This document shows, in pieces, positions 7,180 to 17,409 of a stretch of DNA of 61,375 bases. How positions within the stretch are numbered: the stretch's first letter is position 1; each line of letters starts with the position of its first letter. Origin of the DNA: DAOTWY01 sp003696565 (lineage in GTDB: Bacteria > Chloroflexota > Anaerolineae > Aggregatilineales > Phototrophicaceae); the NCBI GenBank assembly GCA_034435635.1, contig DAOTWY010000162.1, positions 1-61,375 on the forward strand. The letters are read 5' to 3'. The notes beneath the pieces are model-generated. The model saw only the letters and a list, made by a program, of their open reading frames with translations. It did not search any database and had not been told where the DNA came from. The translations under genes and the position numbers were made by a program.

Positions 7180-8118
7180 ATGAGTAAAGGTCGGATTCTA
7201 GTTGTCGAAGATGATTTCGACATCTCAAACATGTTACGAATTTATTTTAGCGGGCAGGGCTATGAAGTTCAGGTTGCACCGCGTGGTGGTGATGCGCTTT
7301 CGATGACGCGCAAACAATTGCCGGATTTAATCATGCTGGACATTATGCTGCCAGACATGAATGGCTATGATGTGTGTCGTGAATTACGACAAACCACCCG
7401 CACCAAGCATGTGCCTATTATCTTCTTGACCCAAAAGGATGAACGTAGCGATAAAATTATCGGTTTAGAGCTAGGGGCGGATGATTACGTCACCAAGCCG
7501 TTCGATATTGAAGAACTAAAATTGCGCGTTCAAAACTCCATCACAGCTGCTAAGCGTATCTCTAATCTGGACCCGCATTCCGGCTTGCCAACGGGGACAT
7601 TGATTGAAGATCAGCTACGCGCTTTAATTAGCAGCGATAAGCCATGGTCTTATCTTGATATTAAGATCAACACCTTTGATGATTTCAAAGAGGCTTATGG
7701 ATTCCCAGCCGGCAATGAAGTCATCCGCTTTATGGCGTTGATGTTAGGTGATATTGTAAATGAGTTAGGAACACAGGATGATTTTATTGGACATCCTGGT
7801 AACGATAATTTTGTAATTATCACTTATGCCTCTGATGCAGAAAAGCTACAGAATCGTTTGAGCGAGCGTTTTGCTGAAGAGGTCAAACAACATTATTCAT
7901 TTATTGATCGTGAACGTGGATACATTGTTGTTTCTACCAGTAGTGGGGAAGAAAAGCAGGTAGAGCTGATGTCGTTGGCAATCGGCACAGTTTCAACCAA
8001 GACCCATCAGTTTTCTGACATTCGAGAAATTACTGAAATGGCAGCAGAAAACCGCCGACGTGGAGGTGATGGGGGTGAAAACAGCGATGCTGGTTCACCG
8101 ATCCTGACTGCCTGGTAA
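7180..8118 (+). CDS. Response regulator with degenerate GGDEF-like domain
   Basis: A 312-aa protein. Residues 1-122 are a receiver domain: the acidic pocket is VVEDDFD, the phospho-acceptor is Asp54 in LIMLDIMLPD, and the conserved lysine is in DDYVTKPF. Residues about 130-290 resemble a GGDEF domain (DPHSGLPTGTLIEDQL at its start). The active-site loop reads HPGNDNFVII in place of GGDEF, so diguanylate cyclase activity is not expected; the domain may bind GTP or act as a dimer interface. The start is ATG at 7180, 7 nt after GGAG (7169-7172); an in-frame TTG just before it is less suitable. The giant histidine kinase follows after 28 nt, making this its likely cognate output. Confidence 0.88.
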   Translation: MSKGRILVVEDDFDISNMLRIYFSGQGYEVQVAPRGGDALSMTRKQLPDLIMLDIMLPDMNGYDVCRELRQTTRTKHVPIIFLTQKDERSDKIIGLELGADDYVTKPFDIEELKLRVQNSITAAKRISNLDPHSGLPTGTLIEDQLRALISSDKPWSYLDIKINTFDDFKEAYGFPAGNEVIRFMALMLGDIVNELGTQDDFIGHPGNDNFVIITYASDAEKLQNRLSERFAEEVKQHYSFIDRERGYIVVSTSSGEEKQVELMSLAIGTVSTKTHQFSDIREITEMAAENRRRGGDGGENSDAGSPILTAW

Positions 8119-8146
8119 TGTTTGAGTTTCCTGGGGTTTTGAAATT

Positions 8147-11100
8147 ATGAATCTGGCGTTGATTATCTTTTTAGGCGGACTTGTTGTTATTTTGTGGGTT
8201 TTCTTCTGGTCTCGCCAGCATAAATATGAGCAGGGCAACACCCTGGACGACATCGAAACCCTGGTGAAGAGCTTTCCAGCAACCTCTTATGGAGAGGCGG
8301 TTATTGTTTCTCGTGAGCATGGCAGGGTGGTTTATGCCAATGAACCTGCCCGTAATTGGTTGGGATTAAATGGTGATCCACCTCACTTAGAACGTATTGC
8401 TAGCCTAGCAGAACCCGCTGATAGCCTGCTTGATCTGTTTTCAAGAGAAGGGCAGGCTTCTTTCCAACTTAATAAACGCTGGGTAGAAGCCTCCTCTCAT
8501 CGTATTCCCGCAGGGGCAGAAGTACGCACAGTTGTTGTGATGCGAGAACTTGCTAGCAACACATCCAATGCAGATGTGCTGAATATGGCACTTGCAATGT
8601 CTGTTATCAATGAAATTGGTGAGACAATCAACGCTTCCATGGGGATGGAACAAGTTTTGCAAGCACTTCTAACTATTATCAGTCGTGCTATTCCTACGGA
8701 TGCAGGTGAAATTAATTTATGGGTGGAACAAGAGCAGGTTTTGCGCCAACGTGGTTGGATTGGTGATGCCATGTATCTCATTGCCTTGTCAGAAGCCGGT
8801 GGCGTTTATGAACTTGGTGAAGGGATAACGGGTTGGATTGCCAAACATCGCAAACCGGTTTTGGTTAAGTCTCGCTATGATGTGTCTGGTATTTTACCGA
8901 AGCTGCCAGAAAATCCTTACAATAGTTTTCTAGGGGTACCAATTCAACTTGGAGATCGGTTTATTGGCACGCTAGAAATTGCTCATTCTACCCCTGATGC
9001 TTATACACAGGGGGATCTGGCATTATTACAAGCAATATCAAACCAGATTGGTGTGACGATTTACAACACTGAAATCTATTCTGAACAAGCCCGTCGTATT
9101 GATGATATTGCACAGCTCCAACGCGTTGTGATGACCGAAGATGTCAAAGCACCAGATGCCGCTCAGCGTGTTTATATGGCGTTAAACCAGCGAATTGCAG
9201 AACTGCTTTCGGCAGATATGTGTGGGATTTTCCTTTATGATCCTGATCGACAGGGATTAGCTGTTCAATTACCAGTTTTAGGCTTACCTGAAGCATTAAT
9301 CCGCACGGTATTTATCCCCTTACCGCCAGATAGTCCACAATATGATATTTGGACACGGCAACAATATTGGGTCTCAAACGATGTTGTGGATGAACCATTA
9401 GTTGAAGCGTTGGGGCTAAATATGGTCGTTAGCTTGGCTGGCATTGTTAACACTGCCTGGATGCCTTTGCAACTAGGGGATCAGCGTTTTGGGATTTTGG
9501 CTGTTAGCAATAAACGGACAGAGGGCGGATTTACAGCACGTGATATTCAAAATTTGCAAGTATTAGCGGCGCAAGCTGCTATTGTGGTAGAAAATTTACG
9601 CTTGTATCAACGTGAAAAACGTATGGATACTGAGCTGGTTGGGCTACAGCAAATTACTGATGCAATTGGTGCCCTCAGCCATGAAACAGAGTTCTATGGT
9701 GAAATTACAGAACGCATTGCTCAATTGATGGATATTGAGATGTGCGGCATTTTGCTTTATGACCCTGATAACACGCGGTTGGTTAGTCGTTTGCCGTTTT
9801 ATGGCGTAAAAGATAGCGCAGTTCAGAACTATACTGTGCCATTAACACCCGGCAGTGTGATGGAACAACTCTGGGAAGAGGAAACATATTGGTATAGCAA
9901 CCGTGTGGCGAGCGATCCGCTTGTTTTTGAAGCCGGCTTAGATAAGTTGGCGGATCAAATTGGCGTGGAAAAAACGATGATGGCTGTTTTGCAGGTGAGT
10001 GGTCGCCGTATTGGGGTGATTCAAATTTCAAATAAGACAAGTGGGGACGATTTTACTGATAACGATGCCCGCTTATTGCTGATCTTTGCTACACAAACGG
10101 CTGCTATTATTGAAAATGCTCGCTTATATCGAGAAGCACGCCGTAGCGCGGAGCAGGCGCAGGGGTTGCGCCGTGTGGCTGAATTAGCGGGGAATGTGTT
10201 AACCACAGAGGAAACCTTTACGCCAGTTCTGGCGGAAATCGCTCATTTGCTTAAGAGTGAAATTGTATTTATTAATGTTCTAGACGAACAAAAAGGGTCT
10301 CTCACTACATATCCCCGTTGGGTTTATGGCACAGAATTAGGTGAGCCAATCACCCAAAACATACTTGAACCCGGGTTTGAATATAGTGTGGCGGTTTCCG
10401 GCAAACCCTACATGACAAATGATGTTTATCAGGATGATAACATTCTTGTTGGGTATAAAGAGATTGCTCAAAAAATGCAGCTGCGCAATGGACTGGTAGT
10501 TCCACTTATCTTTGGTGAGCGTCCATTGGGTGAGTTAGGGGTAGCTAACCGCTTTGATGGTCCTTATACCCTGGAAGATTTAGAAGTGATGCAGGTTGTT
10601 GCAGCACAAACCGCCGCTGCTTTAGATCGATTGCTGTTATATGAAGCAACCGGTGAAAACTTGAACCGTCGCCTTCAAGAGCTTGATGCGATCTCTCGTG
10701 TCAGTAATGAGTTAACCACAACGCTTGATTTTGGTCGTATTTTGGATGTCATTCGTGAAGAAGCGGTTATTGCCACTGGGGCAGATGACGGGACTGTGGT
10801 TCTGCTAACACCATATGCTGGTGATGGTGTATATCGTATTGACCGCCGTTTGGGGTATGACCTTGGTATTGTCAATTTGGCGGATATTGAAATTCATGTT
10901 ATTGAAAATCCAGCAGAAGCGACATTAATTAGTGACTATGAGTTTGCCCATACCTTTAAGGCGGTACCACCTGATGCACGGTCTGCTTTAGCAGCAGCGG
11001 TGGTTTATTTAGGGGAAGTGGTGGGGGTTATTCATCTATTTCACCATGAACCCAAACGGTTTGACGAGCGTGCGGCAGCGTTCTTGTTGACGTTAGCATC

Positions 11101-14100
11101 CAAAGCGGCTTTAGGCTATGGCAATGCTATGCGTTATCAGGAACAGATTGATCGTAGTGATCGCCTGCGGGCGCGTGTTGAGCAACTAAACCGCATCTTT
11201 GAGTTGGGGCACATGTTCCAAACCAATACTGACCCAATTCATATTTTAGAAGCGATTGCCTATAGTGTGCAGCAGAGTGTGGGTTTTGATACGGTGGCAA
11301 TGCTATTTTATGATGCGGATGCAGGAGTCTATCGCCGGGTTGCTCAGGCTGGCATGCCATTGGATGTGTTCCAACAAACACTAAAGCACGTAATAACCCC
11401 AGCGCAGCTAGATGAGCTTTTTAAGCCAGAATTCCGCATCAGTGAGTCATATTTCTTCCCCATGGAGCGTATTCAGGACTGGTACGTCAGTAACATTGAT
11501 GGCTTGTTCCTAACTTATGATGGTAACCGGACAATTGAGCAAACCTCACCAGATAGCTGGCGTGATGGGGATTTGTTTGTGGTTCGCTTACAGGGACCGT
11601 CTGGTGATTTAATTGGATTGATGACTCTAGATCGTCCACATAATAACCGTCGTCCTGATCGTGGGACGGTAGAAGTGCTGGAGATCTTTGCAAATCAGGC
11701 AGCTTCTACAATAGAAAACACCCGTTTGTTCTTAAGCAGTGTACAAAACGCAGAGCAAGAAGCCCGCCTCAGTGAAGTTATGGAGGCAGTTTCCAGGACG
11801 TTAGATATACAAGAAGTGGTTCAGGCTGTTGCGGAAGGCATCTTACGGATGGTGCCTTATCATACGATGACAGTGGCTTTGCGTGCGGGTGATGATCAAA
11901 ATTTTGATGTGCTGCGTGTGGAAGTCCAATCTGACGATACGGTTCACATCACACGAGAACAGATACCAGCCCTGAGTGGGGCAATGCAACGCACCTACGA
12001 AGAGGGAATGGATTACATCCCGTCTCAGGATGATTCTGACGAGGATATTCGTCAATGGCGTGAACAGGGTGAAAAAAGCACGTTACTTTTGCCACTGGTA
12101 ACAGGTGGTGAAACGCTGGGCGTTGTTCATATTGGTAGCCAATCAGAAGGCGAGCTATATGAATCCCGCAATTTGCTTAAACGTGTGATCCAGTTAGTGG
12201 CTAGCTCAATCCAAAACGCTCGCTTGTTTGATCAAGCGGTGAATTTGCAGATTCTCAATGAGTCCGTGGTTGAATCCATCCAACAGGGCATTATTGTGTT
12301 GGATAACACTGGGCAAATTCTTTCCACAAACAGTTTTATGGTGGAACGTTTTGATTGGGATCAGGATGTGGTTGGGCGGGATATTTTTCATTACCGCCCG
12401 GATATGGCAGATGTGATCCGAGACGCGCTCGCCACCGTGTTCAACCAGGGTATTCCACAAGAACGAATTAACCATGTTTGGCGAAATGCTGAAGATTCCC
12501 AACGACTGGTTAACTATTACATCTATCCGTTACGCTTTGGACTATCGGTTCGTGGTGCTGTTATCCTAATTGAAGATGTGACGGAACGGGCACGCTTGGA
12601 ACAAGCCATGGAGACACGCGCTAATCAGTTGGCGGCACTTACGGAAGTCTCCACGCGCATTACATCCTCGCTCGAGCGTGATGAGGTTGTCCAGCTTGCT
12701 TTAGATGAGATGGGATGGCTGATTCCACATTCTGCCATGACGATTTGGCGACGGAACGGGTCTTATATGGTGCTAGAAGGGTCAACAGACCTCCCGGTTG
12801 AAGAAGCCCGCCGTTTGGATCAACGCTTTATGTTTGGCGATTTTAGCTTAACGCATGAAGTGGTTAATACGCAGCGTGTGGTTGTTGGTGATGCACAGTC
12901 TGAATTCCCAGAAGACGTTGTGGCACTCCACCATAATGCTGCTAGCTGGATGGGTGTGCCGCTAGTTAACCAAGGGCATGTGGTTGGGATAATGATTCTG
13001 AGTGATGGTGAAAGTGGCGCATATCAAAGTAAATCAGATCAAAATATTGCTTTTGCTTTTGCCAGCCAAGTAGCCATCGCATTAGCCAATGCGGACTTAT
13101 TTGAGCAAACATTTGACCGCACCAATGAGCTAGGCACACTTCTAGAAGCTGCACAGGCAACCTCACTCACAACAGACCTGGATTCTGTGTTCCGTACAGT
13201 TGTGGAGTTGATGTTCAGCGCATTAGAGATGGACAACTGTGCCATTATGATTTGGGATGAGGTGGACAATCAGCTTGAAGTCCAACTTAGTATGAATCGT
13301 TTTGGTGATGAAAATGAAGCATTACCTAACAAGACCCGCCTTAATCTGAACGAGTCGCCGGCTCGTATGCGTGCCCTGCGTGAACGTGATGTTGTGGTCT
13401 TGGTGGAAAATGAAGACAATCCGTACCCAACTGAGACAGAGCAGTTACGTAATTCACCGGATTTTGCCCATATGTATGTGCCGTTGGTGGTGCGTGAAAA
13501 ATCCATCGGTCTTATTCAACTAGGGCAATCATCTAGCCAAGAAGGCATTACCCAGCAAAAAGTTCGCTTAGCACGTGCTTTGGGGGCACAGGTGGCTGTT
13601 GCTATTGAAAATGCACGCCTCTCTGCAGAAACAACAGCACATTTTGAGGAATCATTAATTATTAATGACCTCAGTCGGGCGATTTCTAGTACTTTGAATT
13701 TGGAAGATATGCTCGCAGTTGTCCGCGATCAACTGACAACAGTGACCGGTGCCAGTGAGTTATATCTCGCCCTATATGATAGCAATACGGATGAGATCAC
13801 TTTCCCGTTAGCTGTGCGCTCTGGTGAAATTTATGACATCCCACCCCGCCAGTTGAATAATGACGAGGTGTCTTTCATCATTAAAAACCGGCGTGCGTTA
13901 AACTTAGGCGCGGATTATTATAGCCCGGCTGAATTGCGTAAAAGCTTGGGGATCGTCAACGGGGAAGGGGATGCAAAAAGTTATCTCGGTGTGCCGTTGA
14001 TCGCTGGGGATCAAGTTTATGGCGTGTTGGCTGTTCGTGATCGTGAGCGCACCCGAGCATTTACGATCAATGAACAACGTATTTTAACCACTGTTGGCTC

Positions 14101-15862
14101 ACAGCTTGGGGCGGCAATCCAAAATGCACGCCTATTCCGCGAAGTTAGCTCTTTTGCGGATAAATTAGAACAAGAAGTCCGTCAGCGTACGGCTGAGCTG
14201 GAAGAAGAACGTGATCGGATTGATACGCTGTATCAGATCACCTCAGAATTGGCACAAACGCTTGATATGGACCAACTGATTCCACGCGCTTTAGGTATGT
14301 TGGCTAAAGCAATTGGTGCGGATGAAGGGGTGATTATGCAACTTGACCCAGTGACAGATCAACTGTATAGCCGTGCGATATTGGGTCAGGTTAATACAGA
14401 GAATGGAGCCGGACATCCAGCAGAAAGTTTGGCACGCTGGTTAATTGCTGAAGACGAATATGTTTATTTAGTAGAAGATTTACAGCAGGCGGATTTTTGG
14501 GAATATCCAGAGAGTGAGTGGCAGAGCGCGCTTTCCGTTATGCTGGAAACAAATGAGGAGACTTTGGGCGTAATGGTCTTCCTCAGCCGTCAGAAGAATG
14601 CCTTCCATGAGGCACACTTGCGTTTGTTGGTTGCTGCGGCTAATCAGGTAGCTTCATCCATTAATAATGCTGAACTGTATAAGATGATTCGTGAACAGGC
14701 AGAACGCCTGGGCATATTACTGCGTGCAGAACAAGAAGAAGCGGATAAGAACAAAGCGATTTTGGAAGGTATTGCGGATGGTGTGGTACTTTCTGATGCT
14801 GACAACAACATTATCTTGTTCAACACCGCAGCGGAACGCATTTTGCGTGTACCTCGTAACGATGTGTTAGGGCGTTCTTTGGATATGCTCACAAATATGT
14901 ATGGTGAAGGGGCAGAGGTTTGGGTTAACGCGGTATCCCGTCGTCGTTCTGGTGGAGAACAAGGCGTTATCGAATATCTTGATGAGCGCATTGAACTTGG
15001 TGATGACCGTGTTGTCAGTGTGCATCTTTCTCCTGTTTATACAGGGGATAAATTCCTCGGTACGGTTTCGGTATTCCGTGATATTACTAGAGAGGTTCGG
15101 GCAGAACGTAGCAAGAGCCAGTTTATGGCAAGTGTCTCTCATGAATTCCGTACCCCGTTAACATCAATCAAAGGATACAATGATCTATTGTTGATGGGGG
15201 CAGCTGGGCAATTGGAAGAAGCCCAGCAACGGATGTTGTTAACCATTAAGGAAAATGTCACCCGGCTAACGGAACTGGTGGAAGACGTGTTGAAGATTGC
15301 CAACATCGACGCGGATAAAGAGAATTTGAATTTATCCGATGTTGATCTGAATGTTACAATCCGCCGCGTTTTAGATAATCTGCTCGCTCGTCCACAGCAT
15401 CAAAATCGTAATCTTAAGGTAACTTTCCAACCTGTGGATAATTTACCAACGTTACGGGCAGATGAAGAAAAGGTTCTTCAGATTATCAACAATGTTGTTG
15501 ATAACGCTTTTAATTATACCCCGGCTGGTGGTCAGGTAACGATCCGTGCCAATATTAAGCCGGATGATGACAATTATATGCAGATTGAAATTCAAGACAC
15601 AGGTGTTGGTATCCCACCAGATTTTTATGATAAAATTTGGGAACGGTTTGAACGGCATGACGAAACAGCCGTCAACTTGGATGTAGCAGGGACAGGCTTG
15701 GGCTTGTCGATTGTCAAGGAACTGGTTGAAATGCATAAGGGGGATGTCTGGTTTGAATCTGAGGTTGGTGTTGGGACGACATTCTATATCACGTTACCGC
15801 GTGATCTCAAAGACCCATTTCAACAAGCATTAAGCGGTGAATCCGAAAGCGGGAGTGAATAA
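8147..15862 (+). CDS. Giant histidine kinase, one TM segment, eleven GAF domains
   Basis: A 2571-aa membrane-anchored sensor kinase. Residues 2-22 form one transmembrane segment (LALIIFLGGLVVILWVFFW), followed by a PAS-like region (about 35-140). GAF domains follow at roughly 145-312, 332-489, 502-662, 675-832, 849-999, 1015-1199 and 1212-1362. A PAS domain lies near 1372-1486, then GAF domains at 1499-1655, 1668-1825 and 1839-1999, a coiled coil, a GAF at 2032-2178, a coiled coil and a PAS near 2205-2315. The HisKA box is VSHEFRTPLTSIKGY with His2332. The ATPase domain has NNVVDNAFNY, DTGVGIP and GTGLGLSIV. GAF 2 and 3 are close duplicates (MCGI-LYDPD near the start of each). No obvious bilin cysteine is seen. 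Response-regulator genes flank it at 28 and 5 nt. Confidence 0.93.
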   Translation: MNLALIIFLGGLVVILWVFFWSRQHKYEQGNTLDDIETLVKSFPATSYGEAVIVSREHGRVVYANEPARNWLGLNGDPPHLERIASLAEPADSLLDLFSREGQASFQLNKRWVEASSHRIPAGAEVRTVVVMRELASNTSNADVLNMALAMSVINEIGETINASMGMEQVLQALLTIISRAIPTDAGEINLWVEQEQVLRQRGWIGDAMYLIALSEAGGVYELGEGITGWIAKHRKPVLVKSRYDVSGILPKLPENPYNSFLGVPIQLGDRFIGTLEIAHSTPDAYTQGDLALLQAISNQIGVTIYNTEIYSEQARRIDDIAQLQRVVMTEDVKAPDAAQRVYMALNQRIAELLSADMCGIFLYDPDRQGLAVQLPVLGLPEALIRTVFIPLPPDSPQYDIWTRQQYWVSNDVVDEPLVEALGLNMVVSLAGIVNTAWMPLQLGDQRFGILAVSNKRTEGGFTARDIQNLQVLAAQAAIVVENLRLYQREKRMDTELVGLQQITDAIGALSHETEFYGEITERIAQLMDIEMCGILLYDPDNTRLVSRLPFYGVKDSAVQNYTVPLTPGSVMEQLWEEETYWYSNRVASDPLVFEAGLDKLADQIGVEKTMMAVLQVSGRRIGVIQISNKTSGDDFTDNDARLLLIFATQTAAIIENARLYREARRSAEQAQGLRRVAELAGNVLTTEETFTPVLAEIAHLLKSEIVFINVLDEQKGSLTTYPRWVYGTELGEPITQNILEPGFEYSVAVSGKPYMTNDVYQDDNILVGYKEIAQKMQLRNGLVVPLIFGERPLGELGVANRFDGPYTLEDLEVMQVVAAQTAAALDRLLLYEATGENLNRRLQELDAISRVSNELTTTLDFGRILDVIREEAVIATGADDGTVVLLTPYAGDGVYRIDRRLGYDLGIVNLADIEIHVIENPAEATLISDYEFAHTFKAVPPDARSALAAAVVYLGEVVGVIHLFHHEPKRFDERAAAFLLTLASKAALGYGNAMRYQEQIDRSDRLRARVEQLNRIFELGHMFQTNTDPIHILEAIAYSVQQSVGFDTVAMLFYDADAGVYRRVAQAGMPLDVFQQTLKHVITPAQLDELFKPEFRISESYFFPMERIQDWYVSNIDGLFLTYDGNRTIEQTSPDSWRDGDLFVVRLQGPSGDLIGLMTLDRPHNNRRPDRGTVEVLEIFANQAASTIENTRLFLSSVQNAEQEARLSEVMEAVSRTLDIQEVVQAVAEGILRMVPYHTMTVALRAGDDQNFDVLRVEVQSDDTVHITREQIPALSGAMQRTYEEGMDYIPSQDDSDEDIRQWREQGEKSTLLLPLVTGGETLGVVHIGSQSEGELYESRNLLKRVIQLVASSIQNARLFDQAVNLQILNESVVESIQQGIIVLDNTGQILSTNSFMVERFDWDQDVVGRDIFHYRPDMADVIRDALATVFNQGIPQERINHVWRNAEDSQRLVNYYIYPLRFGLSVRGAVILIEDVTERARLEQAMETRANQLAALTEVSTRITSSLERDEVVQLALDEMGWLIPHSAMTIWRRNGSYMVLEGSTDLPVEEARRLDQRFMFGDFSLTHEVVNTQRVVVGDAQSEFPEDVVALHHNAASWMGVPLVNQGHVVGIMILSDGESGAYQSKSDQNIAFAFASQVAIALANADLFEQTFDRTNELGTLLEAAQATSLTTDLDSVFRTVVELMFSALEMDNCAIMIWDEVDNQLEVQLSMNRFGDENEALPNKTRLNLNESPARMRALRERDVVVLVENEDNPYPTETEQLRNSPDFAHMYVPLVVREKSIGLIQLGQSSSQEGITQQKVRLARALGAQVAVAIENARLSAETTAHFEESLIINDLSRAISSTLNLEDMLAVVRDQLTTVTGASELYLALYDSNTDEITFPLAVRSGEIYDIPPRQLNNDEVSFIIKNRRALNLGADYYSPAELRKSLGIVNGEGDAKSYLGVPLIAGDQVYGVLAVRDRERTRAFTINEQRILTTVGSQLGAAIQNARLFREVSSFADKLEQEVRQRTAELEEERDRIDTLYQITSELAQTLDMDQLIPRALGMLAKAIGADEGVIMQLDPVTDQLYSRAILGQVNTENGAGHPAESLARWLIAEDEYVYLVEDLQQADFWEYPESEWQSALSVMLETNEETLGVMVFLSRQKNAFHEAHLRLLVAAANQVASSINNAELYKMIREQAERLGILLRAEQEEADKNKAILEGIADGVVLSDADNNIILFNTAAERILRVPRNDVLGRSLDMLTNMYGEGAEVWVNAVSRRRSGGEQGVIEYLDERIELGDDRVVSVHLSPVYTGDKFLGTVSVFRDITREVRAERSKSQFMASVSHEFRTPLTSIKGYNDLLLMGAAGQLEEAQQRMLLTIKENVTRLTELVEDVLKIANIDADKENLNLSDVDLNVTIRRVLDNLLARPQHQNRNLKVTFQPVDNLPTLRADEEKVLQIINNVVDNAFNYTPAGGQVTIRANIKPDDDNYMQIEIQDTGVGIPPDFYDKIWERFERHDETAVNLDVAGTGLGLSIVKELVEMHKGDVWFESEVGVGTTFYITLPRDLKDPFQQALSGESESGSE

Positions 15863-15867
15863 GCATC

Positions 15868-16248
15868 ATGGCAAACATCCTCGTTGCAGAAGATGAGCGT
15901 GACATCCGTGAACTGATTAATTTTACGCTGACATTTGCTGGTCATCAGGTCACCATGGCGGAAAATGGTGAAGAAGCGGTGCAAAAAGCTCAGGAAGTCC
16001 TGCCGGATTTAATTATGATGGATGTACGGATGCCTAAACTGACAGGTTATGAAGCTTGTCGTAAAATTAAAGAGATTGAAACAACCAAAGATATTCCCGT
16101 AGTCTTTTTAACTGCTAAAGGGCAAGATGAAGAGATTACCGCTGGCATTGAGGTTGGTGCCATTGCTTACATCCTCAAACCGTTTGAATTGGATAAGTTA
16201 ACTGAACAAATTAACGAAATTTTAACAAAGATTGGTCATGGTCGCTAA
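15868..16248 (+). CDS. CheY-like single-domain response regulator
   Basis: A 126-aa receiver with no output domain. The acidic pocket is VAEDERD, the phospho-acceptor is Asp52 in LIMMDVRMPK, Thr is in VFLTAKG, and Lys is in YILKPFE. It starts 5 nt after the giant kinase stop and is surely cotranscribed with it. Without an effector domain it probably works by protein-protein contact or as a phosphate sink in a relay with the kinase. GGGAG in the end of the kinase gene serves as ribosome site. Confidence 0.93.
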   Translation: MANILVAEDERDIRELINFTLTFAGHQVTMAENGEEAVQKAQEVLPDLIMMDVRMPKLTGYEACRKIKEIETTKDIPVVFLTAKGQDEEITAGIEVGAIAYILKPFELDKLTEQINEILTKIGHGR

Positions 16249-16266
16249 ACTAGGACGACAGAATAT

Positions 16267-17403
16267 ATGAGCGCCATTACAGTGGGCGGAGACCTGGTAC
16301 ATTATGAAGTTTTAGGTCGTGGTGGTCGCCCGGTCATTCTCATACACGGTTGGATCGGCTCATGGCGGTATTGGATTCCTACCATGCGCCTACTACAAAT
16401 GAAATTTCGCGTTTATGCTATTGATTTATTTGGCTTTGGGGATTCAGGTAAAAACCCCTCCAAATATCCTATCGCTCAACAGGTGGCGATGTTGGATGAA
16501 TTTATGAAACAGCTTGGCTTAGCTAAAGCTGCCTTTTTAACACATGGCTTGGGGGCACAAGTGGCTGTTGAATATGCAACGCAACATGCTGAGCGTGTTG
16601 CTCGGATGCTGTTAAGCAATCCGCCACTATTTGACCCAGGGGATTTAGACACACGAGTGCCAGCTGGCAAACGAGTTTTATTAACGCCTGATGCCAAGCA
16701 ACCACGTCCGCTCAATATCCCTAAACAAGCAACGCCGCATCCATCAACAACGGGTGCCGTGACACATGTGCGCCGTCCGTTGCCCCCAGATACAGATATT
16801 CACATCAGTGGGGCTGATCAAGAGGCTGACCCCAGCAAAGCTAAGACAATCGCCAGTGCCACACGAGAGACGATACCTAATCCAAACGTGATTGATCGTG
16901 AGAAATTACGGCAGGCGGCTTTGGCACGGATAGCAGAAGCACAAAAATCACAAGAGCCAGATACCACATCGAAAACTAATCCGCTACGAGCAGCCTTGGG
17001 GACAGAAACAGAAGCACTTTTAGCACGCTGCTTTAAAAAGTCAGATCCAGAATATGAAAAACTACAAGCAGATGTGGTGAAATCTGATAACAAAGTGCTG
17101 GAGTACACATCAAAAGAGTATGATGCAGGCGCATTTTTAGATTCAATCCGCATGTTAACTATGCCCGTCGTCATTACGCATGGTAGTGATGATCCGATCA
17201 TTCCACTCCCGCAAGACGATATTTGGGATTATCTAACAGTGGATAAAGACGAAGATTCCTTGATGCCTGTACCGATACAAAATGTAAAACATTTCCCGAT
17301 GTTGGAAAGCGATACGTTTCAGCGTCTGGTTGGGATGTTTTTAGAAACGCCACAAATTAGCAAGATCGAACTGAAAGAACGCTGGCGACGGCGTTCGCGT
17401 TGA
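16267..17403 (+). CDS. Alpha/beta hydrolase-fold pseudoenzyme with long insertion
   Basis: A 378-aa protein with an alpha/beta-hydrolase fold (VILIHGWIGSW; AIDLFGFGDSG) and clear similarity to the intact hydrolase at 3719. The nucleophile elbow reads LTHGLGAQ: the serine codon is GGC, so Gly94 replaces it. The acid (HGSDDPI) and base (VKHFPMLE) remain. Between about residues 140 and 270 lies a Pro/Ala/Glu-rich insertion with no recognised domain. The protein therefore probably lacks hydrolase activity and may bind a ligand or a partner. It lies 18 nt after the CheY-like gene, at the end of the signalling block, which suggests a regulatory rather than metabolic task. This last point is inferred. 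Confidence 0.82.
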   Translation: MSAITVGGDLVHYEVLGRGGRPVILIHGWIGSWRYWIPTMRLLQMKFRVYAIDLFGFGDSGKNPSKYPIAQQVAMLDEFMKQLGLAKAAFLTHGLGAQVAVEYATQHAERVARMLLSNPPLFDPGDLDTRVPAGKRVLLTPDAKQPRPLNIPKQATPHPSTTGAVTHVRRPLPPDTDIHISGADQEADPSKAKTIASATRETIPNPNVIDREKLRQAALARIAEAQKSQEPDTTSKTNPLRAALGTETEALLARCFKKSDPEYEKLQADVVKSDNKVLEYTSKEYDAGAFLDSIRMLTMPVVITHGSDDPIIPLPQDDIWDYLTVDKDEDSLMPVPIQNVKHFPMLESDTFQRLVGMFLETPQISKIELKERWRRRSR

Positions 17404-17409
17404 TGCCAT

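Noticed and set aside
7180..8118. Active diguanylate cyclase
   Set aside because: The GGDEF loop is replaced and key acids are missing.
8441..15736. Many antisense ORFs of 60-115 codons within the giant kinase
   Set aside because: They are shadows of a strongly coding frame with clear GAF, PAS and kinase motifs; none has a supporting ribosome site or domain.
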